The translations under genes and the position numbers were made by a program. The notes below the pieces were generated by a model. The model saw only the letters and a program-made list of their open reading frames with translations. It did no database searches and was not told the origin of the DNA. DNA of 64,000 nt from Vandiemenella viatica (lineage: Eukaryota; Arthropoda; Insecta; Orthoptera; Morabidae): the NCBI GenBank assembly GCA_031002005.1, contig JARYHS010009186.1, positions 184,910,437 through 184,974,436 on the forward strand, given 5' to 3'. Positions 47,222 to 58,860 of this stretch are shown here, one piece after another (positions within the stretch are counted from its first letter, which is position 1; every line of letters begins with the position of its first letter).

Positions 47222-48751
47222 TTTTTTTTTTTTTTTTTTTTTTTTGCTGTGATCAGTCTTTCGACTGGTTTGATGGAATCCTCCAACCCTTCCTATCTTG
47301 TGCTAACCTCTTTATCTCTACATATCCCTTACAACCCACGTCCTCAATTATCTGCTTCATACATTCTAATCTCCGTCTTCCTCTACAATTCTAACCATCG
47401 ACTGTTCTCTCCACTAACAAATTAACCAGTCCAGCATGTCTGAAAATATGACCTTCCAGTCTCTCTCTTCTTTCTGTAAGCTTCTTCCACAAACTTCTTT
47501 TCTCACCCATCATTCCAAAAACTCGTTCATTTCTTATTTTGTCAGTCCACTTAATTTTCAGAATTCTTCTGTAGCACCACATTTCAAATGATTCAATTTT
47601 TTCTTTCTTTCCGGTATTCCTAAAGTCCATGTTTCTCTACCACAAAGTGCTGTGCTCCACACATAGGTTTTATAAAGTTCTTTCTAATTCCTAAATCAAT
47701 TTTTCAAACTAAAAGATTTCTCTATTTCATGAAGGATCTTTTTGCTTCGGCCATCGGTTGTAATTTTGTTTCCTAAGTAACAGAATTCACTTACTTCTCC
47801 TATTGCATCCGATCCTATTTTTATATTTAATCTACTGTGATTGGTATCATTTCTGCTACGTTTCATCATTTTTGTCTTGCTTTGATTTATATTCAGTCCA
47901 AAATGTTCCTTCAGTATTTTGTTCATGATACTCAGTAACTTCTCATTATCCTCAGCCCATGTCATCAGCATATCGTAGCATACTGATTTTTTCTCCTTGA
48001 ACACTTATTCGACATGGAAATTTTTCTTTTATTCCCTTTATTGCTTCTTCTACATACAAGTTGAATGTTAACGGGAATAGACTACAACTTTGTTTCACAC
48101 CCTTTTTAACTGATGCATGTCTCTCATGGTTCTCTACTTTTATTATAGCTACTCGATTTTTATATAGTTCATAAAGTACTCTTCTATCTCGATATTTTAG
48201 ACCTGACTTCTTGAAAATTTTGAACATCTTGTCCCACCTGACATTATCAAAAGCTTTTTCTAGATCAACAAACGCCGAAAAGTATTTTTGTTTTTCTTGA
48301 TCACTATTGCATTCCAATCATCCATGATTATTAGATTTTCCTCCCCCTTCCAATATTGGATTAGTTCTTCAATTTCGGCGTATATTTTCTCTATTTCTTC
48401 GCCATACACCTATGACGTTGTCACATACACTATTACTAATGTGGTTAGGGCGGACTTAGTTTGCAACCTCATCAAAATAATCCTGTCACTGAGCTGTTCA
48501 TAATAACTCACACGTTTTACTACTCTCTTATTAATTACAAATCCTACACCAGTGACTCCATTGAAAGCTTGTGTGCTAATTATCCTGTGTTCCCCAGACC
48601 AGAAATCCTGTGCGTCCTTCCATTTAATCTCACTAATCCCTAAAACATCTAACTTAAGTCGTTCCTTCTCCCTTTTTACGTTTTCTAATCTACCTGCCCT
48701 ATTCAGACTTCTAACATTCCACGATCCGACTCGTAGAATGTTTCTATCCAT
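47222..48751 (-). pseudogene. RTE-like LINE with poly(A), endonuclease-RT, deleted and frameshifted
   Basis: Read on the minus strand. The frame 48751-48410 is the start of an apurinic-type endonuclease: RVGSWNVRSLNRAGRL, LDVLGISEIKW and TGVGFVINKRV. It continues past a stop to LIIMDDWNAIV (about 48330), the second nuclease motif. There the sequence jumps directly to RT motif A, FVDLEKAFDNV (48317-47952), so about 1 kb of linker and RT fingers is missing. Motif B is KGVKQSCSLFPLTFN and motif C MLRYADDM; a frameshift follows into WAEDNEKLLSIMNKI (48004-47696). The last frame (47630-47391) has the C-terminal YRRILKIKWTDKIRNE block, and the 3' region ends in poly(A) (T run 47222-47245). The organisation fits RTE-type elements. 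It is inactive. Confidence 0.9.
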
Positions 48752-50149
48752 CAGAGAAGATCATAGGGTATAAATTTTAATAACTGGATTATCTATCACT
48801 TAATGACCAACCGATACTATCTCTCCATGTTGTACACAATAATTTTCACCGTTGCTCAAAATAATTCTTCTTTCCCCTTGTGTTCTCTAGATGGGCAACA
48901 CTTCGACCAGGAAAATTAATTTAGAAACCAGTATATGGTAGCAGAGCCATTGAAAACAAAGTCCCTTGTTTCCACGCCGCCGTACGACACAATAGACTAT
49001 TTTGTCATTCGAGCTTTATATTCTTGTTCAGAACTAATTAGCCAAGTTTTTCCTTCTAATGATACAATAAATTAGGTGTGGCCGTAATTAAATCGCGCCG
49101 ACTCAGAAAAGTTTTACAAGAGTGAGACACATTTTTCGAAGAAAGCTTTGAAGTTGTTCCGCCCAGAAAATGAGCAAAGTTGGCACATTACCAGAAACGG
49201 AACTGTAAGACATCTTACTTCAATGAATCTCCGCTCCTGTTTGAGACAAGCAAATTCAAGTAAAAATTTTCGTTACTGCTTCTACGGACCAGCATCCTAC
49301 GAGATAATTTACTTGGAAAAGATAAAATTTGTTTAACGATATGCACTTAAATTAGCTCTCACTCTTAAAAGCCTGCTCCTAGGAGGAAAGCCATGCAGAA
49401 TAGCCTAAAACCACTTTTAAAGAAAAATCTTCCCTGTGCCTTATTCGCTCATTGTCTGCTTATATAGTCTGACCAACGACAATTATTGCTGTATGTAACA
49501 TAAATATCTTTGCTATATGAAGGAAAACATCTGTGAAAAAACAAAAAACTAGAAAAATTCCCTTCCAATCCAATATGCAGAACACACACAAACACACACA
49601 CACAAACAATATGGCATGCGGTTATTTCAGCTAGACAGTCAGCCATCAATGCATTGTGTTTTTAGTTCTTTAAAAGTTTTTAAACGATTTCAACAGCAGT
49701 ATTATTTTGTATACATTATAGACTACACAACAGTTAATTAAAACCATCCATGCCTGACGACAGACTCGAAGCGGTAACCCTAATAATCCGAGACAGGTAT
49801 ACGTTAATTTAAAAACTAAATTAAAAGAACTTTATAAAAAGACAAACTATTAAATAATTTATATCGTTAGTGTTAAAATAATCACATTCTCTCGTGTTTC
49901 ATTAATACAAACATACGATGTCTGAAAATCCTTCGTTTTAATACAACCATACGACTTTTTAAGCACTTTATTTTTTATTTTTGTTTCTCTTCACTAAACA
50001 ATAATATCGTTGGGGTTGTTTCAATAAGAATTATTGGAATTCCTTGAAACAATAAAATCGTCTGATATATTTCGTAATTACTTCTTAACTTCCATGCTTC
50101 TGTTGTATTAACCGGATCCAAGATTTTCCTCATGATAGAATTTGCTATA
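48752..50149. other. Unassigned AT-rich DNA
   Basis: No recognised element. A CA-rich microsatellite lies at about 49578-49610. Confidence 0.5.
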
Positions 50150-50490
50150 GAATGAACGATTACTGACAAAAAAAGATATTCAATTACATTTGGGGAAAAT
50201 CAACAAAAAGCTGGATTCAAAAGGTGAAGAAAAATTTGGAAAGAAATAAGATAAGAGAAGAGGAAATTATAGAACCAGAGATCTTTGCAAAGAAGGTATT
50301 AAGCATGGAAGGATTCCATGGCAGAAGAGGAAACAAACCCAATCTGAAGTGGTCAGAGGAGAGAAGAAAGAAATGTAGAGAAATGATGAAGGAATATTAG
50401 ATTGAACGGAAGAAAAAACATCAAGGGATGAAGAATTGAAATTGGCATGTGGTCTTATCGGAAAGAAGAAGAAAATCATGTGATCTTAAT
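50150..50490 (+). pseudogene. LINE C-terminal tail fragment
   Basis: Plus-strand translation gives SWIQKVKKNLERNKIREEEI, then LSMEGFHGRRGNKPNLKWSE and ERRKKCREMMKEY followed by a stop and a further basic stretch ending SERRRKSCDL. The pattern of a basic helix, a Trp-Ser-Glu-Glu-Arg block and an Arg/Lys-rich end matches the far C-terminus of RTE-like endonuclease-RT polyproteins, as in the fragments at 28.2 and 34.6 kb. Confidence 0.65.
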
Positions 50491-51319
50491 GAATAGGTTA
50501 CAGCGAGTGAAGAGCTGCATATTACACCTCTGTCATAGCTGGACCTACATTTTAACGCCAAATTTGAACTGCGTAACATTCACAGCATACTTTACTTACA
50601 TAAAGTAATATATGCCAAAGGAATCGGGCAGGTTAGGTCAAAGTAAAATTTCCAAAACCGGATCGTGATTCCAAACGGGAACCAAAAATTTCATCAAAAG
50701 CGCCTTAACAATAAGCTAGCAGTCTGCCAAGTTACTTAATGTAAGAATGAAGACGTGTAACCATTCAGTTCATCATTATACCGTTTAGTCCGCTGATACC
50801 TGGAACTCAGTGTTTGTTCACTTCTATTACAAAAGATGGATTATACTAATTATATTCACAACTGTGTTTTGGTATGAGAAAACTACCGACTATAGATTTA
50901 TCTGGAAACAATGTGGCTTAAAAATCTTGATACTATTAAACTAAAAACGAAGTGCAGTAGTTCTTTCATTAATAAACAAATCAAAGAACAGTTTTGAAAT
51001 ATAACTGTCTCGCATGAGAGTGTATTTGAAACACAATATTAACTAATTTTAATAAGAAACAGATATAAGTCCTCAGTATAATTTTTAGTTAGTAAACATA
51101 TTCCCCCAACACTCATCACTTCTATATTTTTTTTTTTTTTTTTTAAACCTGCAAAACATACTTCATACAAACTATCTGATATTGTTCAGGAGAGAAGTGG
51201 AAGAGGCGGCAAGAATGCGTCAATATTGAGGTAGAATATCTTGTTACTTATATATCTTTGACAACCATTTCAGAGAAAACGTTTGATACCTCACTAGACA
51301 CATCATAAGCACACAACGA
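50491..51319. other. Unassigned AT-rich DNA
   Basis: A T run of about 19 bases at 51126-51144 may be the reversed tail of an unidentified retro-insertion. Confidence 0.4.
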
Positions 51320-51545
51320 ACCTGGTTGACTAGAGTTAACGCCCGGGACTGTCCATCCAGAGGACAGGGGAATGATCTGCAGTTCAGTAATACAGATTTG
51401 GGCTTCCGATCGGTTTGCGAAATTATGGCATTCAAATACCCACAAGGTACCTTGAAGAAAGCAATGCAGAATTCCTTCATCTGCTCCAATCCCTTACCGC
51501 CTGTAACTACCAAGACGTCAGCAACGGTAACAAAACGCAAATAAA
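51320..51545 (+). mobile_element. Strongly diverged SINE (subfamily B)
   Basis: CAGATTTGGGCTTCCGATCG, GCATTCAAATACCCACAAGG, TACCTTGAAGAAAG and AGAATTCCTTC align in order with the SINE body, and AAGACGTCAGCAACGG with the B tail, before an A-rich end. The head is poorly preserved. Open frames on both strands cross it and are not genes. Confidence 0.6.
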
Positions 51546-54500
51546 ACACAGAGATATAAAAAATCACTATTATACAATAATAAATCAAAAGTATTTCTGT
51601 ATGTCACATGTTAGAAATTGGTTATTCAATTCGCTACCTCTGTCTCGCTGGTTACGTAAAATTGCCGAAATCATGGCCTGCTTCTTTTCGAACGCAAAGT
51701 ACTGTTGAGATTAAGCATTCCAGCGAACATAAAAAAGATAAAACACGAGCAATAACGAAGCCATCGCAACTTCGAATTATTACGAGCAGTAGAAACAGGC
51801 GGATGAATTGCCTGAAAAAACTTTTTTGTAATTTCTTGCCTCCCATGAGTTCAGTAAATTATCTCTTCCCCAAAATTCGATGAAATTCATAAAGAGATAA
51901 AGCACCACGTATCATAGGTATCATGAAGTTTGAAGTGTAACAGAACAACAATTTACTTCTAAATCAATGTTTCATATTATCCTTTACGCATCGAAACGTA
52001 ATCTGTTAGACACTAATAAATATTTTGTGAAATTCAATAAATAGACTTAAATCCTTCGTAAGGCTTTATGACCAAGAACATTTACCTATTTAAGAAAGTA
52101 GCACCCATTCATAAAATTTACGATCACCACTTACTTTTACTTCTAGATGATTACTACGTAATTAAATTGTTAATCATTGGCAGACTTGAAGCAGGAAAAA
52201 TCGAATTTGGTGAAAAGAAATCAAGATAGGCATATATATATTGACTATGTACCGTCAATACTTATTTACCACCAAAAAACATTTTTGCGCCAATCGGTTC
52301 CTTGTCATTCAGTAGCTGAAATACACAAATACGTATTATCAAAAAATTGCAAATGTTAAATGCGTCGTAACATAACAGCTGTCATTATTTTCGAAACCTA
52401 GCTCAGTATGAAGCTTTATGTCAGTTTCCGTTATCGATACACTGTAGTCTATAGAAATAGTAATGAACTAATCTAACCATGCATTTTCTCCCCAAATTCA
52501 AAATTCCCCTTGGCTTAACATTGTGGTGCGTTGATTGGAATACATGTAAAATTTGATGGAACAGACTTCGATTTGGATAGATATTTTTGAAAGAAGGAAT
52601 AGAACACATGTCAGTCATCAACAAATTTTTGTTACTAAATCGACTGCAGAAAATATTTGATTCTTTTCCACATTTAGTACAGTCCTCAGAAAAATAGAAA
52701 GAAAGAAAGTGTGGTTTATTTTTCAGCTAGTATGAACTACTAGATAAAGCAACAATTATAACGAAATACAAAACATACAAATAGAAAAAAAAATAAGTCT
52801 CTTTACTTCATAAAAATACGATCACAGTTTTAAATATTCCACTGGAAAACGTTTTTCAAATTTAAAACATTAAAATTGGATTGTACATAAAAAGGTCATT
52901 TCGGATGTATATCACGCTGTGGACACGTTTAGGAAGCGGCGAGAAAAATCTAAAACAAATTACTCATTAATTTAACCAAATAGCTCTGACTTATGAGATG
53001 TAGTCATTAAGAAAATCATTATAGTTTATCTTGATATATTTTAAGGTAATTACGTTAATCTAACAAACACAAATATATGTAAATAACTTATCATCAGAGT
53101 TATTATATCAAAACTAGAAATGATTTAATAGTAAATTAATCTTTCAAGTAGTGTAGTCCGACCAAGCGTTATATTAATTTTAAACGGGTTTCAATTATAC
53201 TTAATACTGAGCTGGCAAGGAATTTTATGTAGTGCGTGATCGCTGCATTTTTATGCGATGAGATAGATCTATAGATTTCCGTAAAATAAAGGCAATCAAT
53301 CATGATCATAGAATTCTCTGCTCTCCGATTGAATCGAAGATTATACTGAAAATTTACATACTATAAAAAATATCTAATTTATTATGACGTTTCTATGGCT
53401 TTATTAACAGAAATAAGGATACTTTCGAGGACTTTATAGAGCAAGCTGAGTTGTTTGAGCGTATTACCCTACATTTAAATCACAGCTAGAAAAAAACAGT
53501 TGGACAATAGTTCTTCCGTGCAAGAACCGCATCGTATAGCCGCGTCAACACATTTGCATCAAAAGGAGAAATTCAGACAGAATGTATAATTATAAGTAGG
53601 AATGAAGTCTTCTATCAATTGTAAACGAATATTTATAGTATGAAAAGTTAATGTGCATGGCTGTAGGCTGATTTTTTTTCTAATTGTGCGTTTATGAGGA
53701 GTTGAAAGTGAGTAAGTTGGTTTTCCTTCGGGTTTTTTTTCGTAAATGCGGGAGTTTAAATAGTCAGTCCAAGTCAGATTAGTTCGTTCAAGGTAAAATG
53801 CGAAGCCACTGCCACGTTTAAGTGTGACCAAGATAAGTCATCAGTTAGTTAGTGATGTGAATGTGCCAATTATTATAAGTCTATACTCCATAGATTGAGT
53901 GAAGCATTAAATCGCACAAGTATTCCGCTATTTGGAGAGTCTGCTCGGGTTAGTGAGCAACAAATTGGCCATTGTGTGTTTCAGAAAAGAACGTGTGCGT
54001 TAATCATCACTGTGCAACATAGGGATTTTTAACATGTCAATCACTATTGCGCAATATATATGCAAGATTTTAAGGACAGTAAGGGAATATTCAAGAAACA
54101 TTAATGATCCGAATAAAACAGAAAAATAAATAAGAACTGCGAGAATTGTGAAAAATAATTACCTGGAAAGTATTGTATTTGGTGGAATCTTCTGAGAGAC
54201 GAACCTTGACCATATTGTTCTATTAAAAACAGAAACACGAGAAAAAATTAATTTTAGAATTTTATAATGCAATAAAAAATATGCGATGTCGTAGCGGAAA
54301 TATATTTTCCTGAGAAAAAAAATCAGTTTTTGAAACTATGAATAAGTTTACTGGCAAAATATTTAGGTATTTAATACCTTTCCCTAACGTTTATACTAAC
54401 ATTTTTTTTTAAATATTTTGTAACTATAACACAAGATACAAGAACGTGTAGTGTATATAATAAGAATTTTGCCAACTGTTTCGGTTTCTGGGACTCAATG

Positions 54501-55049
54501 TGACTGATGATTACTTAAAACAAATTATTCCGTGAGTATAATGATATGAGTCATTCTTCAAGTGCTGTAAATGCCTTCATTGATTAAAGGAACAGTAACT
54601 GTCTAAAATTCTTTCCAGGAAGAGAGAGCGCCACAGTAACACTCGTACGTAGCCAGTAATGAGAAATAAACCGAAGGACACAATATATTGCATACGGTTA
54701 TGAGTACAGTACAGAACCATTTAGGGTGGTGCTTATTGCGCCATCTCCGGGTTTCCTCAGCAACCTTATCTTTGATGTCAGGTCGGGAATAAAAGGCTTT
54801 CGATTTGTAATTAATTAAACATCCGACCTAAGAGGAGATGCTAGAATCACATCATTACGCAAAGTCGGAAGAGCGAAAATTATTCCAGATTCTGAGTCGT
54901 CTTTGGGGAAAATTGTCATAAAATTCCTTTTTTGTATTTATCCTCTGTGGTTTCTTTTTTTTCTGTATACTGCTTCTACAGATTCGTTAATTCATAACAA
55001 GGTTAATTACTGCTTCGAACGAAAATGGGAACATTCCAGTACTTCAAAC
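51546..55049. other. Unassigned AT-rich DNA
   Basis: The longest stretch of the window without a recognised element. Short frames (for example 53559-53831 minus) match no family I know. Confidence 0.5.
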
Positions 55050-58000
55050 ATTTATACTAGGCTTTCAACGAATATTCGGCAACTATTCGGTATTCGGCCT
55101 ATTCGGCCACTTTTTTACTATTCGGCCGAATACCGAATATCTAGGTACTATTCGGCCGAATACCGAATAATTAGGAATTTTTTTTAGTTAGATAATTGCC
55201 TAAAATAAAACAATTGATTCATTGCATGGTAATGCATTTAACTTACAATACAAAAAATAATCGTACATGGTCAACTTACACGATGTCAAAGCAAAACAAA
55301 AATATTATAAATACCTATTCACTGAAATCACTATAATTGAAATTTAGGAGTGGAAGATTGTGATGCAGAAATACTATTTTTTCTGCATTGTCAGGTAGTA
55401 GTTTACTTCTTTTCTTCTCGTAGACATTTCCAGCTTCAGAGAAAAGCCGCTCTGAATAAACATTGCTTCCTGGCGCGGACAAGTATTTTGCTCCAAGCTT
55501 TGTCAAACACGGAAATTTCTCTCTTCTTGCTCTCAACGGATTATCATGCCATGATATACTATTAATATTTAAATAAACATCAATTTCAGTTTCAACTGCA
55601 TTATTTTCTTCTTATGTCCCTGCATTGATCGTACTTTTCTCTGTAACAATCTCTTCAAAACAATCCATAAAAGATGAGTGTGTACTCTGACTGTGACTCT
55701 TGCGTCATCCTCTTGGACTGAATAGGGGACGAATTCGCGCTGCCGTCGCTGCTTGTTTCACAGTACGTCTATAGATCATCGATCAAAATATACTGCCTTG
55801 CATTTTCTCTTTGCAGTTTACTGGTGAAAACATTCATTTTAAGCGAGGGTCCAAAGCATTTTTATTTGTGGCAATGTCTTTAAATCGTTCGTTCAACCCT
55901 TGTCTCACTTGGCTTAAGTTGGCTGTTAGCTCTGATGTGCTAGTTTTATCGCAATATCGCGTTAGAGTAACAACATACGAAATAATTTCAGAAATGCATG
56001 CATATCCGGAACTGGTGATTTTTGTTAGTTCTTCAAATGGTTGTAGTAATCTCAAAAGTTGCTCTAAAAGCTCCCATTGAGCAGCAGTCAAGTTGGCAAT
56101 ATTGCAGTCCGCGAGATACACTGAAATTGCCCGTTTTTGTTCCAGTAGCCTTTCAAGCATACAATATGTGGAATTCCACCGCGTACTGACATCTTGTACC
56201 AATTCATGCTCGGGTAGACCAAATTGATCTTGGATTGCAAGCAGTTTTTCTTGCGCAATACCGGAATGATTGAAATGAGTCACGATCGTTCTTCCTGCAG
56301 CTATCATTTCCATCACTTCTGGCTGAACTTCCAGACAATCGACAACAATTAACTCGAGAGTATGAATGAAACAACGAACTGAGGCCAACCCTGCATTACT
56401 GACGGCTTTTACTATGTTTCGTCCGTTATCATGAATGACGACATGAATCTTTGCCAGCAGGTTGTCCCAAAACTTGCTACTTCTTGTAGAGCCACTGCAA
56501 TATTTTGTGCAGTGTGCTGTCCCTCAAAATGCTTGATGCTCAGAACGACACGTTTGACATTGAATTCACGATCAATAAAATGCGCAGTAAAACTTAAAAA
56601 ACTAATGTCCACGTCCACATGTCGCATGTGACGGAAATCTCGTAAAATCAGTCTCTGAAAACATTTTTTTAATTGTCTTTACTACCTTTTGGTATATTTC
56701 TGGAATTATTTTGTTTGAAAAGTAAGGGCGACATGGTATGTTATACCGAGGCAAAGCGCTATCTAACAGTATTCTAAAACCAGCCCTTTCTACCATATTT
56801 ACTGCCTCATTGTCAAGTGCTATCATTTTGCCAATTAAGCGATGGTATATTTTAGCCTTGTGATAATTAATATCCCATTGTTTAGGTATTTCAGTACATC
56901 ATTCTTCAAGACTCAATTGTCTTTTTGATGTTTTAGGTTTATTTGCACCCATATTTTGATCCGTAAATACTTGCCCTTTAGGAAGCGCAGGCTCCAACTT
57001 ACGGTATTCTTCGTTGTGTTTATTTCTCAGATGGTTTACCATTCCTGATATAGTTGCTTTCTTGCCAACTCCACCTCGAGAAATTTTTGTTTCGCACAAT
57101 TAACACACGACAGTTTTCGTATAATTTTTACCGTCCTCAAAGTATCTCCATATAGGCGACTTCTTTTTAGAATCCATGATTGCCACACAACTTCACTTTT
57201 AAAGTAATCAAATCAACATGAAGTTAACTGACTGCTTAACGCTGCACAATCAAACTAAAAGTCGGGTGCACCGCCACCACGCCGATTGTTTTTCTATTGT
57301 TGGCACTCACTAGATTGAAGTTGGTTCAAACGACACCGCATCGCATCGCCGTCCGACACACTGCCGATACCCAACGTCACCTACAGCTATTAGTTTGGTT
57401 TAATTAGACGGTGACGGTGCGATGTCGATCTGGTGAATGTGGTGATGTTCATCTCTAAAAATAGAGCAACGATTCCCAAAGCGGTTGATATTCACCCTAC
57501 AAGGACTTCCGTGTGAGTAACAAGGAAATTTTAGAATCCACGAAATGAAAACGGGGGGTCCACTTTCAACAGTTCAGGCATTTAGTAAAGTAATTTCAAG
57601 CGTTTAGTGCAGATGAAATGAAAACCATACACCGCTTACTTAACAAATGTATTTGCTAATTTTAATTGTGTTGACTTGCGGTTACAAAGTGATAGTCTGA
57701 ATTTAATAAAACTAAGGCCATAATTTTAGGTTTTCTTGTCAGAATTAATATATTCAAACAAAACTGAAGCCACGAATCTTCCAAGCTCTACAACTTGTAA
57801 CTGATAAACGTTGAGGATGATGACGTTTCGGCCTATATTCAACATTTAGTCCAAATGCCCTTCTCACAGACTTAAAAACAAGGTATGAGGATGTTGTGAC
57901 TACGGAAATACTGCACTCTGTTATCGATCCATATAGTGAAGAATGGCATATCATACTACAAGAAGATTATTGATCGAAGTAATCACTATCGTACTATGTA

Positions 58001-58382
58001 GGGGGCAGTTCAGAAAGTTGTATCAGTAATTCGGTCTTAAGAAGGTTATACCAATTGCTTATCCCGTATTATGAACTATCGTAAAAAGCTTTTCCATCTT
58101 CACACCTCATTCGATGTTATTCTTAAGAGAAAAAGTAATGTCATAAATAATCCAACGTAGATACTTGAGGCCATACTTCAAGCTTGTTAAAACAGGCACA
58201 GAGTGGTGGGAGGTAACTCTGCTTTAACAGGTGGGCGAGAGACAAGCACAGCAATACAGATTTTGGCTCACTCCGGCCGAATACTTTTGCCGAATATTCG
58301 GCTATTCGGCCAGGAAGTCTGCCGAATATTCGGTATTCGGCGTATGGCCGAATATACTATTCGTTGCAAGTCTAATTTATAC
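55050..58382 (-). mobile_element. hAT transposon with perfect 8-bp target duplication
   Basis: The element proper is 55058-58374 (3,317 bp). Both flanks carry the same octamer ATTTATAC (55050-55057 and 58375-58382), the diagnostic 8-bp duplication of hAT elements. The termini TAGGCTTTCAACGAATA and, reversed, TAGACTTGCAACGAATA match at 15 of 17 positions. Next to each end lie clusters of ATTCGGCCGAATA-type short palindromes (55066-55170 and 58276-58365), likely subterminal transposase-binding repeats. The transposase is on the minus strand and broken. About 1 kb between its start and the right end (57180-58275) has no recognisable hAT coding. Confidence 0.93.
55315..57177 (-). pseudogene. hAT transposase with zf-BED finger, multiple breaks
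   Basis: The start is placed at 57177: MDSKKKSPIWRYFEDGKN opens a zf-BED finger. Its first Cys pair reads CxLC with a stop codon in place of x, and the His pair is in MVNHLRNKHNEEY. Then come YRPYFS-type linker sequence (56826-56602), FLSFTAHFIDREF (56627-56412), the second catalytic Asp in VVIHDNGRNIVKA (about 56400-56440), and STRWNSTYCMLERLLEQ with LLRLLQPFEELTKI in 56388-55834. After a stop and frameshifts, 55536-55315 carries the C-terminal dimerisation block, KYLSAPGSNVYSERLFSEAG and LHHNLPLLN. The first catalytic Asp region (near 56640) is decayed. The family is Ac-like with ZBED-type relatives. It is not functional. Confidence 0.92.
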
Positions 58383-58453
58383 CTATGAGGGTATAAACCA
58401 GTAATGGTTTTAAAATCAGGAAGCAGTCTTGACTTTTCGTCTATCCGCTGATA
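58383..58453. other. Short spacer between hAT and mariner
   Basis: Only about 70 bases separate the hAT target duplication from the next element. Confidence 0.7.
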
Positions 58454-58726
58454 TACCGGGTGAGTTTTTTATCTTGAGACAACTAAATATCTCGAAAACT
58501 ACAAATCCGATCAAAAAAAGTGGGTAATAAAAATTGTTCGTCTCGACGGGGGACATCCGATGATACCAAATTTGACTCCCCACCCCCACCCCCTAGGGGT
58601 GGGGGAAGGGGGAGAAAAAAAACTTAAATAGGAACCCCCATTTTTTATTGCAGATTCTGATTCCCCGGAAAAAACTACCCCTATTTGACCCCCAATTCGA
58701 GTCATTTTGGTCGATAGATGGCGCTG

Positions 58727-58840
58727 CATTTCTCAGAGTTTTCTCATTACTTGATGTACTTCCATTGCGTTCACATCGTCGCTCATTTCTCAGAGTTTTC
58801 TCATTACTTGATGTACTTTCATAGCGTTCATAACATCTCT
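58727..58840 (+). repeat. Direct duplication, 57-bp period, upstream of transposase
   Basis: CATTTCTCAGAGTTTTCTCA and TTACTTGATGTACTT occur twice, starting at 58727 and 58784, with two small differences. The second copy lies just before the transposase start and may be part of its promoter region. Confidence 0.88.
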
Positions 58841-58860
58841 GATTTATTTACTTCGTTCTG

